In this document: positions 49,661 to 59,074 of the stretch, one piece after another
Layout: each line of letters begins with the position of its first letter
How positions within the stretch are numbered: the first letter of the stretch is position 1
NCBI GenBank assembly: GCA_964531265.1
Contig: CAZHDW010000006.1
Coordinates: forward strand, 31,036-95,035
Reading direction: 5' to 3'
Source: Hominenteromicrobium sp964531265
GTDB lineage: Bacteria; Bacillota; Clostridia; Oscillospirales; Acutalibacteraceae
Length of the DNA: 64,000 nucleotides
The notes under the pieces: model-generated
What the model saw: the letters and a program-made list of their open reading frames with translations, nothing else
Databases searched by the model: none
What the model was told of the DNA's origin: nothing
Position numbers and translations under genes: made by a program

Positions 49661-50389
49661 TTACTGTGTCTTAGTGCCGTCCATCATTCGCTTGTACATC
49701 TCTATGGAATCGAGCCTGTACTGCTTCATCTCATCATTCAAAAAGGCATCGCCCTGCTCGGAACGAACCGCAATCTTGAGGGTTGAGAATATTCTCTGTA
49801 CGCCCTCGCTTGTAGCACCCTCTGCGCTGTACTGGTCAAGCTCAAGCTGTGACAGGCTTACAAGGTCGCCCCACAGGTAATACTCGTTATCGGTATCATC
49901 CACCGGGCCGAAGAAGCCGTCCATGCCATCCTGAGAAAGGAACTCATAGCTCGGGTCGTCATAGATGAAGATCATCGATTCGCCCGCGCCTGCATCCGCC
50001 GCAAAGCGTACGAACGCCGACTGGAGCTCCGTTACGGCATAGCTATCGGTGCTGACAGTATCGAACATGCAGTTCTCAACGCTGACCTCTATCTTGCCGT
50101 CGCCGTTGCGATCATCGGCATACTGGGCAAAATGATCCTCAAGGTCGTATATCAGCGTCTGAGGTACCTCGTACTGAGTTGCTATCATAACCTTATAGTC
50201 CGGGTTTTCGCGGTCAAGCATAGTCCAGATAAGTGAAATCAGCACCGCGCCGAGAATAACGCCCGCTATGAGCTTTCCTTTATAATGATACCACCAGTTT
50301 GCACGCTTCTCTTTAGCTGTGGTCGGCACTATTTGATTAGCATGAATAGTGCTCTCTTCGTTGTCGAGCAAATATCTTTCTCTTGCCAT
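49661..50389 (-). CDS. Membrane-anchored protein with extracytoplasmic domain, unknown
   Basis: A 242-residue protein: ~45 residues of charged cytoplasmic head (ARERYLLDNEEST...), one membrane helix LIAGVILGAVLISLIWTML at about residues 43-61, then an acidic extracytoplasmic domain with DDRNGDGKIEVSVEN, FIYDDPSYEFL and DGMDGFFGP. The DxNxDG-like stretch could bind calcium but this is a weak motif. The ATG at 50389 has GCGGAG upstream and a TATAAT (50414-50419) 25 bases before it. I do not recognise a family. Confidence 0.75.
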   Translation of the reverse strand: MARERYLLDNEESTIHANQIVPTTAKEKRANWWYHYKGKLIAGVILGAVLISLIWTMLDRENPDYKVMIATQYEVPQTLIYDLEDHFAQYADDRNGDGKIEVSVENCMFDTVSTDSYAVTELQSAFVRFAADAGAGESMIFIYDDPSYEFLSQDGMDGFFGPVDDTDNEYYLWGDLVSLSQLELDQYSAEGATSEGVQRIFSTLKIAVRSEQGDAFLNDEMKQYRLDSIEMYKRMMDGTKTQ

Positions 50390-50490
50390 TTTATAACTCC
50401 GCTCAGTATTTTCATTATAGTATCGATCATGTGTACAAGTATACAGCAGGATTCTTTCAGAAAAAACAATACACTGTAAACAAACTGTAA

Positions 50491-50527
50491 AATAGCGGTG
50501 CGGCACACAAAGCACCACACCGCTATC
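50491..50527 (-). terminator. Terminator of copA
   Basis: ATAGCGGTG / CACCGCTAT stem on the minus strand with a GC-rich loop and a following TTTTAC. It lies between copA and the membrane protein gene. Confidence 0.8.
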
Positions 50528-50570
50528 ATTATACTGTCTGTTCGGTCAAGCTGTCAACAGCTTTTATTTA

Positions 50571-53084
50571 TCAGCCGATGACAGTATAGCCCTGATCCTC
50601 AACAACACGCTTGAGCTCGCTGTCCGCGATATCAGCGTTCAGTGTGAGGACGGCAGTTCCGGACTCATGGCTTACAACAGCCACGTCCACCTGCGGAAGA
50701 GCCTCCAGGCACTTCTTGACTCTTGCTTCGCAATGCGGGCACATCATGCCCTCGATCTTCATTGTTTTCTCCATTGTTACCGTCTCCTTGATCTCCACCG
50801 TTACCGGCTTTATTTTTCTGTCGCGCTTTGTTTCGTTGACCTTAAAGAAGTTAAGACGAAGCGCGTTTGTGACAACACAGAAGCTTGAAAGGCTCATGGC
50901 CGCCGCGCCGAACATCGGGTTGAGCTGCCAGCCAAACAGAGGTATCCACACGCCTGCCGCAAGCGGTATACCTATTATATTGTATATGAAAGCCCAGAAC
51001 AGGTTTTCATGTACATTTCTTAAAACAGCACGACTCAGGCGTATTGCCGCAGGAACGTCGGTGAGTCGACTCTTCATGAGGACTACATCCGCCGCATCTA
51101 TTGCGATATCCGTACCCGCACCTATCGCTGCGCCTATATCGGCCCTTGTAAGTGCCGGGGCATCGTTTATGCCGTCTCCGACCATCATAACTCGGCCCTG
51201 CTGCTTCAGGTCACGGATAACGCTCTCCTTGCCCTCGGGAAGTACACCGGCGATCACATGGTCAACGCCTGCCTGCTCGCCGATGGATCTTGCCGTACGT
51301 GCGTTGTCGCCCGTGAGCATAACCACCTTTATGCCCATGTCGTGCAGATCTTCAACAGCCCTCGGACTTTCGGGCTTTATAACATCCGCTACGGCGATGA
51401 TGCCTATCAATTTGCCGTTCATTGCAAAGAAGAGCGGAGTTTTGCCCTCCTCGGCAAGCTCCTCGGTTCTGCGCATAAGCTCATTTGAAACCGTTGCCTT
51501 CTGACCGATGAATTTATAGTTTCCGCCGAAGACCTCGCTTCCGCCTATCGAAGCCGACAGACCGTTTCCGGGCAGAGCCTTGAAATTCTCCGAATCGGTA
51601 AGCTCAAGACTGCGATCGTTTGCCATGGAAAGTATCGCCTTTGCAAGCGGATGCTCGCTCTTTTTCTCAAGCGAAGCCGCGGTTCTGAGCAATTCCTCCT
51701 CGGAAACACCATCCGCCGCTATAAGATCCGTAACCCTCGGTTCGCCGCTTGTGATGGTTCCCGTCTTGTCGAGAACGACTATCTGCACCTTTCCGGTCTC
51801 CTCAAGAGAGACGGCAGTTTTGAATAGTATACCGTTTTTGGCTCCAACACCGCTTCCGACCATTATTGCGACCGGGGTTGCAAGTCCGAGCGCACATGGG
51901 CAGCTTATTACGAGCACGGAGATTCCCCTTGCCAGCGCGTAGCCGAAGCTCTGTCCGACCAGCAGCCAGACAACAGTGGTTATAAGTGCTATTGTTATGA
52001 CGACCGGCACAAAAACACCGGACACCTTGTCCGCAACCTTGGCAATGGGTGCCTTTGTTGCTGCCGCGTCACTGACCATTTTGATTATCTGCGACAGAGC
52101 CGTATCCTCGCCCACTCTTGTGGCTTCACAGCGAATATATCCCGACTGATTGACCGTGCCTGCCGAAACGCTGTCTCCGCGTGCCTTATCCACCGGAATG
52201 CTCTCCCCCGTCAGAGCCGATTCATTCACGGCGCTCTCACCCTCTGTGACGATACCGTCAACGGGTATGTTTTCACCCGGCTTCACGGCGAAGACATCGC
52301 CCTTTTTGACCTGTTCTATGGGAACGCTGATCTCTTTGCCGTCCTTTATGAGTACGGCGATTTTCGGTGCGAGCTTCATAAGCCCCTTTAAAGCATCCGT
52401 CGTTTTTCCCTTGGAGCGAGCCTCAAGCATCTTACCGACAGTTATCAGTGTCAGGATCATCGCGGCAGATTCAAAATAGAACTCATGCATATAGCTCATT
52501 ACAGCCGCATGGTCAGCAATGAGCTGAGCATTTGTCATAGCAAAAAGTGCATAGGTGCTGTATACAAACGATGCACCCGAACCGAGCGCCACGAGTGTAT
52601 CCATATTCGGAGCACCGTGCAGCAGCCCCTTAAAGCCACTGACAAAGAACTTCTGATTTATCACCATGACTATGGCCGCAAGCAAAAGCTGCATAAGTCC
52701 AATGGCAACATGATTCTCGGCAATAATATTCGGCAGCGGCCAGCCCCACATGGAATGACCCATTGAAATATACATCAGCACCGCCAAAAAGCCGATGGAC
52801 GCTATCAATCTTTTCTTAAGCTTCGGTGTCTCCCTGTCCGCAAGAGCATCCTCGGCGCTTGCCGTGCTCTGTCCCGAAGCTTCCGCTCCCTTTTTTGAGG
52901 CTCCGTAGCCTGCCGCTTCCACGGCTTTGATTATATCCTCGGACGCTGCTGTTCCTTTCACTCCCATGGAATTGGTGAGCAGACTGACTGCACAGGAAGT
53001 TACTCCCGGCACATTCGAAACTGCTTTCTCAACACGTGCGCTGCACGCGGCACAGCTCATTCCGGTGACATTATACTGTTCCAC
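50571..53084 (-). CDS. copA: Copper-exporting P-type ATPase with N- and C-terminal HMA domains
   Basis: P1B-type ATPase of 837 residues exporting Cu(I). N-terminal HMA metal site GMSCAAC (C11, C14); a second HMA domain at the extreme C terminus (GMMCPHCEARVKKC). The membrane CPC motif is in SCPCALGLATP, the phosphorylated Asp in DKTGT, and the hinge GDGINDAPAL. The start is a GTG at 53084 with AGGAGG upstream. It directly follows csoR (38 bases), so copper derepresses it. The C-terminal HMA is less usual than a second N-terminal one. Confidence 0.96.
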   Translation of the reverse strand: MEQYNVTGMSCAACSARVEKAVSNVPGVTSCAVSLLTNSMGVKGTAASEDIIKAVEAAGYGASKKGAEASGQSTASAEDALADRETPKLKKRLIASIGFLAVLMYISMGHSMWGWPLPNIIAENHVAIGLMQLLLAAIVMVINQKFFVSGFKGLLHGAPNMDTLVALGSGASFVYSTYALFAMTNAQLIADHAAVMSYMHEFYFESAAMILTLITVGKMLEARSKGKTTDALKGLMKLAPKIAVLIKDGKEISVPIEQVKKGDVFAVKPGENIPVDGIVTEGESAVNESALTGESIPVDKARGDSVSAGTVNQSGYIRCEATRVGEDTALSQIIKMVSDAAATKAPIAKVADKVSGVFVPVVITIALITTVVWLLVGQSFGYALARGISVLVISCPCALGLATPVAIMVGSGVGAKNGILFKTAVSLEETGKVQIVVLDKTGTITSGEPRVTDLIAADGVSEEELLRTAASLEKKSEHPLAKAILSMANDRSLELTDSENFKALPGNGLSASIGGSEVFGGNYKFIGQKATVSNELMRRTEELAEEGKTPLFFAMNGKLIGIIAVADVIKPESPRAVEDLHDMGIKVVMLTGDNARTARSIGEQAGVDHVIAGVLPEGKESVIRDLKQQGRVMMVGDGINDAPALTRADIGAAIGAGTDIAIDAADVVLMKSRLTDVPAAIRLSRAVLRNVHENLFWAFIYNIIGIPLAAGVWIPLFGWQLNPMFGAAAMSLSSFCVVTNALRLNFFKVNETKRDRKIKPVTVEIKETVTMEKTMKIEGMMCPHCEARVKKCLEALPQVDVAVVSHESGTAVLTLNADIADSELKRVVEDQGYTVIG

Positions 53085-53122
53085 AATAAGACCTCCTAAC
53101 ATATTTTAAATTAAATATGGCT

Positions 53123-53416
53123 TTATTTCATCAACTTTTGCAAAGTTGTGACTAACTCATCTATAGTTTCGTCCTTACCTGCACGAATATCATCCGCAAC
53201 GCAGGTTTTTATGTGATCGGAAAGCAATTCCTTTGTAAACGCATTCAGCGCAGCGCTTGCGGCGGCCACCTGAACGAGCACGTCTGTGCAATATGCATCC
53301 TTTTCGATCATTCCGCGTATTCCGCGAACCTGACCCTCTATGCGATTCAGCCTATTTATCAGCTTTTTCTTATCGTCATCCGATCTCATTTTTGTCTTAT
53401 GACAGCAGCTTGACAC
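53123..53416 (-). CDS. csoR: Copper-sensing repressor CsoR
   Basis: A 97-residue all-helical DNA-binding repressor released by Cu(I). The family signature INRLNRIEGQVRGI is present, and the copper ligands follow the pattern C43-x24-H68-x3-C72. The preferred start is a GTG at 53416 with GGGAGG 6-7 bases upstream; a longer version from 53488 would run through the promoter and operators. It is the first gene before copA. The N-terminal CCHK is extra to the core. Confidence 0.95.
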   Translation of the reverse strand: MSSCCHKTKMRSDDDKKKLINRLNRIEGQVRGIRGMIEKDAYCTDVLVQVAAASAALNAFTKELLSDHIKTCVADDIRAGKDETIDELVTTLQKLMK

Positions 53417-53436
53417 AGAATACCTCCCTTCACACA

Positions 53437-53483
53437 AAATACCCATTGGGGGTATTTGTAGTATATACCCCCAATGGGTATTT
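53437..53483. promoter_or_regulatory. Double CsoR operator
   Basis: Two identical 19-base arms in inverted orientation (53437-53455 and 53465-53483) each contain ATACCC-N4/5-GGGGTAT-type boxes, the known CsoR site form. They cover the spacer and the region just after the -10 box of the csoR-copA promoter. Confidence 0.85.
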
Positions 53484-53488
53484 GTCAA
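53460..53488 (-). promoter_or_regulatory. csoR-copA promoter
   Basis: On the minus strand TTGACA (53483-53488), 17 bases, TATACT (53460-53465), overlapped by the CsoR boxes. Confidence 0.85.
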
Positions 53489-53513
53489 CAGTATTCTTTA
53501 TTGACACCTATAT

Positions 53514-54332
53514 TCAGCTTTCTATATAGAACATTATCTTTGTGATATACTCGCTCTCATCCCCTGTTGAAAGGTAATCGTTTATCGCAAATTCGTAGGA
53601 ATCCGAAATCAGCTTAAGTGAATTCTCTTCACAGAAGCGCAATATTCTCTCGTATGATATTCCGATAGACCTGTAGTCCCCCGTGTGATACGTGCAAACA
53701 CAGCTTCCCTCCGGCAGCTCAAGAACATCCTCGGCCGACGTACCGAATTCTATCGGCAGGAAAGCATAGCTTGCCCGGGTATACTCACCGCTAAGGACTC
53801 TCTCCAGCGGAACTATAGCGCCGCTTTGGAAGAAAACCGGGAGCTTATCCTTAAAGGATCTGACAAAGCACTCCTTAGTCGCAAGGCTGACATCCTCAAG
53901 AGTATTCGGTGCTCCGACCTTTTGCAGCAAGAGACATCTTCTCTCTGCCTGCTCCACTCTTACCTTATCTCCGCCCTTGAGCTTCGCCGTATGCTCAAGC
54001 TGGGCACAGCGGTGCTCCACCCTGCTCTTTATCATCTGCAATTCGAGTATCTGCTCATCAATTGCCGCAAGCTGCTTTCTGAACGCGGAAATGGAGTCCT
54101 CCATAGTGTAGCTTTTCATGTGGTTTTTGATTTCTTCCAGTGAAAAGCCTATCCTCTTCATTATGCATATGGTGTCAAGGTAATCGAGCTGGCTCGCACT
54201 GTAATACCTGTAGCCGTTGCTCTTGTCAACATATGCCGGCTTGAAAAGGCCTATTTTATCATAGAAGATCAAGGTCTGTCTTGAAATATTCTGCTGCTTT
54301 GAAAGCTCACCTATTGAAAAGTAATTATCCAT
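53514..54332 (-). CDS. MerR-family regulator with GyrI/BmrR-type effector domain
   Basis: A 272-residue activator. N-terminal winged helix-turn-helix: YFSIGELSKQQNISRQTLIFYDKIGLFKPAYVD, then a coiled-coil dimerisation helix (~75-115). The C-terminal ~150 residues form a GyrI-like ligand domain, ending with YEFAINDYLSTGDESEYITKIMFYIE, like BmrR/BltR multidrug sensors. It is divergent from a YitT-type membrane protein whose promoter carries a 19-base MerR spacer. The ATG has AAGGGGAT upstream. Confidence 0.92.
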   Translation of the reverse strand: MDNYFSIGELSKQQNISRQTLIFYDKIGLFKPAYVDKSNGYRYYSASQLDYLDTICIMKRIGFSLEEIKNHMKSYTMEDSISAFRKQLAAIDEQILELQMIKSRVEHRCAQLEHTAKLKGGDKVRVEQAERRCLLLQKVGAPNTLEDVSLATKECFVRSFKDKLPVFFQSGAIVPLERVLSGEYTRASYAFLPIEFGTSAEDVLELPEGSCVCTYHTGDYRSIGISYERILRFCEENSLKLISDSYEFAINDYLSTGDESEYITKIMFYIES

Positions 54333-54341
54333 ATTATCCCC

Positions 54342-54372
54342 TTGACTTTATAGTAACTATACAGTTTATAAT
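54342..54372 (+). promoter_or_regulatory. MerR-activated promoter of the YitT-type gene
   Basis: TTGACT (54342-54347) and TATAAT (54367-54372) are 19 bases apart. The spacer holds the perfect dyad TATAGT-A-ACTATA (54349-54361), similar in layout to BmrR/BltR operators. Confidence 0.85.
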
Positions 54373-54409
54373 AGTATAAAATTACCCGTTTTTCAAGGAG
54401 GACTGTAAA

Positions 54410-55054
54410 TTGATTCCAAGCACCACCAAAATATGGAAAAAGCTTACCGAGGGAATAACCGTGCGCAAGGTACTCATCATCATGCTCGGCGCCATGATAT
54501 CATCCTTCGGCATTTATAACATTCATCAGCGAACAGGCATAACCGAGGGCGGCATACTCGGACTGATGCTTCTGATAGAGCACTGGCTCAAGTTCTCTCC
54601 GGCATACATCACGCCCGTGCTCGATGTGGCCTGCTATGCTCTGGCTTTCAAATTTCTCGGCTTCGATTTCATAAAGATATCCGTTATTTCAACGCTCTGC
54701 GTATCCGGCTTCTTTAAGATCTGGGAGCAGTTTCCGCCAATGCTGCCCGATCTCACCGCACATCCGCTCATCGCGGCGGTGCTCGGCAGCCTGTTTGTCG
54801 GTATCGGCGTCGGTCTGATAATCAGACAGGGCGGCTCGGCAGGTGGAGATGACGCGCTTGCGCTGACCATATCAAATGTCCTGCACTGGCGCATATCCCG
54901 CTCCTACCTCTTTACCGATCTCGTCGTCCTGCTGCTTTCACTCACCTATATTCCGGTGTCCAGAATAGCATTTTCGCTGATAACCGTCACAATATCCTCC
55001 TACCTCATCGACTGGGTGCAGAACTTCAAGCTTCATCCGAAAGCGGAAGGCTGA
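54410..55054 (+). CDS. YitT/YczE-type integral membrane protein
   Basis: A 214-residue protein with five or six hydrophobic segments. The family segment GILGLMLLIEHWLKFSPAYITPVLDVACYALAFKFLG and the glycine-rich RQGGSAGGDDALALTISNVL match the YitT membrane domain. There is no C-terminal DUF2179 soluble domain. The start is a TTG at 54410 with AAGGAGG upstream. The probable MerR control suggests it responds to a small amphipathic or toxic molecule. Its 3' end overlaps the convergent GH78 gene by 29 bases. Confidence 0.88.
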   Translation: MIPSTTKIWKKLTEGITVRKVLIIMLGAMISSFGIYNIHQRTGITEGGILGLMLLIEHWLKFSPAYITPVLDVACYALAFKFLGFDFIKISVISTLCVSGFFKIWEQFPPMLPDLTAHPLIAAVLGSLFVGIGVGLIIRQGGSAGGDDALALTISNVLHWRISRSYLFTDLVVLLLSLTYIPVSRIAFSLITVTISSYLIDWVQNFKLHPKAEG

Positions 55055-57242
55055 TCGTGTTCCTGCCCTCATCGAGGCTTCGTGTTTCGCCGTTATAATT
55101 GAATACAGCCTTTGTTCCGAACGGTATCGCAATGTCAAAGCAGAGCGAGCCGTTCTCTTTTTTATAGCTCAAGCTCACCTCGCCGTTAGGAGTGTTGATA
55201 CTTCCCGACATACGGCTGAACCTTGATACGGCACGCGGCTCTATCACAAGAGAGCTGTATCCGGCCGTGCCGCTCTGCTGGCGAATGCCGAGCAGATATT
55301 CAAAGAGATATGCCGTAACAGCGCCGAACATCGGGTGATTATGTGAGCGACTGCGGTTGCTGTCCCAATACTCATGGAAAGTAGTGGCGCCGTTCTGTCG
55401 CCAGTGCTCAAAGCCCTGGTCACCGTTATTCGTGAGCATATCAACGGCAAGCTCAGCATCACCGTGCTCAAAAAGAACACGTGTCAGGATGTCCGTTGCA
55501 AATATTCCGGTATCGTAATGTCCGAGCTTTTTATAGTAGCTGACAAGATTCCTGTAGGTATCCTCATTGCCGATGCCTATATCCACGGCAAAGGCATTGG
55601 CTCCCTGAACATTCATCACGAAATTATTGTCAAAGGTATTGTGATATGCGGCGTTTATCGCTTTTCTGCGAAGCTCGGCCTTTTCCCTGTATTCCGCAAT
55701 ATCCTCCTGCCTGCCGATGAGCTCTGCAATTTCGCACAATCTGTCAAGAGACTTCACCATGAAGTAGGTATTTACCATGGGCGCCGGCAGCATAACCTGC
55801 TGGCTGTGGCTCGTTATATCCTTATCCGGATAGAGTATGACCGGGCCGCACCAATCGCCAAGGCACCACTCCCCGGACTTATCGCTTGTCACAAGTCCGA
55901 ATTCCGAGTGGCTTTCGAGGTAATCTATGTACCTGCGCATATTGTCATAGTACTTTGACAGCACCTCTTTTTTACCGTAATGCTTATAAAGCTGATACGG
56001 CACTTCCACTATGGCGCATCCCCATCCGCCCGGGCCGCCACCGCTCCTGATATACGGCGCAGTGTACTGAATATGTCCGCTCAGGGTATCCTGACTGTCG
56101 GCAATATCCTGCAACCACTTTTCATAAAAGCTTTCGGCACCCATGGCTGTCAACACGGCATTACAGGTAAGCTGACCGTCACCTGTATAGCCGCGACGCT
56201 CAATATGCGGACAATCCGAGGGATGCCCGGTATGCATATTACAATGCATTGTATGTAAAAATGTGTGATATATCCAGTTTAAAGTCTCATTATCGCAATC
56301 GAAAGAGGATGTCACCGGAACATCGGCATGCACCACCTTGACCTTCAGCGGCACGGCGTCTCCGATGACCTCAAAGCATCTGAAGCCGTACCACGAAAAT
56401 TCCGGCTGAACCGTTCGCGAACTGCCGTCGGACACCACGGTGAACTCCTGTCCGTGCGAATGCTCCATATCTATTCCGTCCGGCAGCAGCTCCTCGGCAA
56501 AGCGAACCCTGACCGTTTCCCCACGTCCGGCATTTATCTGCAAAACCGGGAAGCCCGTTGTATTGCAGCCGCAGTCATAGACAACGCTGTCCGCAGTACG
56601 GAAAGCCTCCACCGGAATTATTTCCTCTATCAGCTTATCCGCCGAGCAGGAAGTGGAGCAATATTCCGTATCAAGTGCTTCTGTAAGAGAGGCATTCGGC
56701 CAAGCGGTATCATCAAAGCACTCGTCAAAGCAATCCTCCCAGTCCACATAGCTGTGGCTCTCACGCTGAACGAAAAGATAATCCGAAACGCAGCTTGTCC
56801 CCACCTTACAGCTCTCATCTGAGCTGTAGCTGCGCTCACTGTCAGCCGTTCCGACCGTGATGCTGTATATGGCCTTCGGCAGACCGAAAACGCGCTCCTC
56901 AAAGGTATACCATCCGCCGCCGAAATGCACTGCTATCACATTGTCACCGGGGTGAGTATATTCCGTTATATCAAAGCTCGGGACGTATATCCTGTTTGCA
57001 GTCAGCACCTCGTCCCGAGGCTCACAGCCCTTTTCATATTCGGAAGAAAGCGGTAAAAAGGTATCCGGGTTAATACACACTCCGTTGATAAAGCATTTGA
57101 AAAAGCCCAGACCGATCACATTCAGACTGACTTTTTCTGCACCGTCGGCATTGAAATGTCCACGTATCACCGAAAAGGTCTTATTTGTTCTTTCCGGGCT
57201 TCCCACCCATTTAGCGTCCTTAAAAAAATACTCCATGTTCAT
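55026..57242 (-). CDS. Alpha-L-rhamnosidase-like glycoside hydrolase (GH78)
   Basis: A 738-residue intracellular enzyme, intact. N-terminal jelly-roll modules (residues ~1-310) include FKCFINGVCIN and VHFGGGWYTF. The (alpha/alpha)6 catalytic domain follows, with the family motif DCPHIERRGYTGDGQ (~342-356) and downstream acids in EWCLGDW. The C-terminal beta-sandwich starts near YSSLVIEPRAVSRFSR. Its likely role is release of terminal L-rhamnose from plant glycans or flavonoid glycosides after import. The ATG has AAGGAG upstream. It is the functional counterpart of the broken gene at 3350-4626, though only distantly similar. Confidence 0.88.
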   Translation of the reverse strand: MNMEYFFKDAKWVGSPERTNKTFSVIRGHFNADGAEKVSLNVIGLGFFKCFINGVCINPDTFLPLSSEYEKGCEPRDEVLTANRIYVPSFDITEYTHPGDNVIAVHFGGGWYTFEERVFGLPKAIYSITVGTADSERSYSSDESCKVGTSCVSDYLFVQRESHSYVDWEDCFDECFDDTAWPNASLTEALDTEYCSTSCSADKLIEEIIPVEAFRTADSVVYDCGCNTTGFPVLQINAGRGETVRVRFAEELLPDGIDMEHSHGQEFTVVSDGSSRTVQPEFSWYGFRCFEVIGDAVPLKVKVVHADVPVTSSFDCDNETLNWIYHTFLHTMHCNMHTGHPSDCPHIERRGYTGDGQLTCNAVLTAMGAESFYEKWLQDIADSQDTLSGHIQYTAPYIRSGGGPGGWGCAIVEVPYQLYKHYGKKEVLSKYYDNMRRYIDYLESHSEFGLVTSDKSGEWCLGDWCGPVILYPDKDITSHSQQVMLPAPMVNTYFMVKSLDRLCEIAELIGRQEDIAEYREKAELRRKAINAAYHNTFDNNFVMNVQGANAFAVDIGIGNEDTYRNLVSYYKKLGHYDTGIFATDILTRVLFEHGDAELAVDMLTNNGDQGFEHWRQNGATTFHEYWDSNRSRSHNHPMFGAVTAYLFEYLLGIRQQSGTAGYSSLVIEPRAVSRFSRMSGSINTPNGEVSLSYKKENGSLCFDIAIPFGTKAVFNYNGETRSLDEGRNTISLPLSDEA

Positions 57243-57344
57243 AGCTAAGACTCCTTATCCCCAATAAGTCCTGTTTTCTTCGATTATACATTCACAGGAG
57301 GATAAAAGCAACTCCGAAATGCCGATTGACGACAGCATATCGGA

Positions 57345-57381
57345 TAAAAAAAGAAAGAGCAGATGCTTATAGCACCTGCTC
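57345..57381 (-). terminator. Terminator of the phosphate operon
   Basis: On the minus strand GAGCAGGTGC / GCATCTGCTC is followed by TTTCTTTTTTT. A second perfect hairpin CATTCGGAG-TGTT-CTCCGAATG (57400-57421) lies immediately after the phoR stop and may protect the 3' end. Confidence 0.88.
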
Positions 57382-57424
57382 ATAAAACCGATTATGACAC
57401 ATTCGGAGAACACTCCGAATGCTT

Positions 57425-59074
57425 TTATTCTTCTACCGGGAACTTAACCGTTATCGTTGTGCCATTTCCAGGATCACTTTCCATGCTGATCTCGGCATTG
57501 AGGTATGCCGCCGCATGCTTTACTATCGACAAACCTAGTCCCGTACCGCCTATCTGCTTTGAATGGCTCTTATCCACGCGGTAGAACCTCTCAAATACAC
57601 GCTGCTGATGCTCCGGCGGAATACCGATACCGGTGTCCTTGACCGTCAGCACGCCGCTTGAGGTCACGCTTATATCAACGCTTCCGCCATCCACATTGTA
57701 CTTTATCGCGTTTTCCACAAGGTTGTACGCTATCTCATGGCAAAGACGCATCACGCCCTTAAAGGAGCATTCCTGCGCATTCACATCCAACGTAACATTG
57801 CAGCGCTTAGCCTTATCGGAAAGCTGCTCGGATACCTCCTGTGCGATCTTTGCGAGGTTGACTTCCTCCTTTGGGATATCAACGCCCTCATCAAGCTGTG
57901 AAAGACGAATAATATCCTCAATAAGCGTCAGCAGACGAGCTGCCTCATCATGGATATGCCCAACAAAGCGCGGTGCATCCTCGGATTTCACCATGCCGCT
58001 TTGCAGCAATTCACTGCTGCCCATTATGGCTGTAAGCGGTGTTTTAAGTTCGTGGGAAACATTTGCCGTGAATTCGCGGCGTGTGCGCTCGGCGTCCACC
58101 CTTTCGGTCACATCGAATATCAGCAGCACCATACCGATTGTCGTGCCGTTCGATTCTATCCGGCTGACATCCGTCTGAAATATTCTGTTGCCGCGCTCAA
58201 GCATTATCTCGGAATGGCCTCTGTTCATTGCGGCTGACATTGCATCGCTCAGCTCACGCGTACGCTCTATTGTCAGAAAATCACTGCCGACAGAATTCTC
58301 ACTTGCACCGAAAAGCCGTGCAGCGGCAGGATTGATGCTCAGAACAACACCCTTATTGTCGAGCAGTACAAGGCCCTCATTCATCGACGCTGTTATCTGA
58401 TAGAATTCGTCGCTCTTTCTCTCAAGCTCACGAAGCTGCGCTCTGATCTGCACATGCTGCTGGTTTATACGTCTGAGCAACGGTGCTATCTCGTCATATG
58501 TACGATTTTCAAGAGGATGATCGAGGTCGAGATCATTAAGCGGCTTTACTATCCTGCCGGAGAGCCTGTGTGCAAGAAACAGAGCAAGGGCAAGCGACAG
58601 CATGACCACTATGCAGATCGGCTGAAGCATTCCCAAAACAAGAGCGACAATCGTCACTCGGCTCACGGATATGCGCAGCACAGAACCATCTGAAAGCCTT
58701 TTTGCGCAGTAGACCGTCTTTTCGAAGAGAGTATCGGAATAGCGCTCGCTTGAGCCCTTACCGCTCTCCATTGCAGCCTTTACCTCTTCCCTGTTCGCAT
58801 GGTTTTCCATTGTGCCCTGATCCGCACGTGCATCGTACAGAACGGAGCCGTCCTCGGCTATCCACGTAAGACGTTCCCTTTCGATATTCAGTGTGTCGAG
58901 ATAATCCCCACCGGATTTTTCCACTCCGACAGCGGCCATATCGAGCTGCGCCCACAATTGCTCCACCTGCAAGCCCTCGAAATAATCATAGAGGCACCCA
59001 AGTATTATCAATACGCTTGCGAGCAGCACTCCGCATACGACCGTCATGATTGCTTTGAAAATTTTACCCGTCAT
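57425..59074 (-). CDS. phoR: Phosphate-sensing histidine kinase PhoR
   Basis: A 549-residue membrane sensor. Two helices (~8-28 and ~140-168) enclose a ~110-residue extracytoplasmic domain. HAMP ~170-215, PAS ~225-325, phosphoacceptor H341 in VSHELKTPL, then N box (NLVENAIKYN), G1 DTGIGIPPEH and G2 GGTGLGLSIVK. The gene overlaps the response-regulator gene by 4 bases. With phoU and pstSCAB it forms one operon that activates on phosphate starvation. Confidence 0.95.
   Translation of the reverse strand: MTGKIFKAIMTVVCGVLLASVLIILGCLYDYFEGLQVEQLWAQLDMAAVGVEKSGGDYLDTLNIERERLTWIAEDGSVLYDARADQGTMENHANREEVKAAMESGKGSSERYSDTLFEKTVYCAKRLSDGSVLRISVSRVTIVALVLGMLQPICIVVMLSLALALFLAHRLSGRIVKPLNDLDLDHPLENRTYDEIAPLLRRINQQHVQIRAQLRELERKSDEFYQITASMNEGLVLLDNKGVVLSINPAAARLFGASENSVGSDFLTIERTRELSDAMSAAMNRGHSEIMLERGNRIFQTDVSRIESNGTTIGMVLLIFDVTERVDAERTRREFTANVSHELKTPLTAIMGSSELLQSGMVKSEDAPRFVGHIHDEAARLLTLIEDIIRLSQLDEGVDIPKEEVNLAKIAQEVSEQLSDKAKRCNVTLDVNAQECSFKGVMRLCHEIAYNLVENAIKYNVDGGSVDISVTSSGVLTVKDTGIGIPPEHQQRVFERFYRVDKSHSKQIGGTGLGLSIVKHAAAYLNAEISMESDPGNGTTITVKFPVEE

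Noticed and set aside
49200..49880. An open plus-strand frame across the structured RNA and the end of the membrane-protein gene.
   Set aside because: It runs antisense to a real gene, has no ribosome site, and its translation looks like antisense of a structured region. The minus-strand helices and terminator explain the sequence better.
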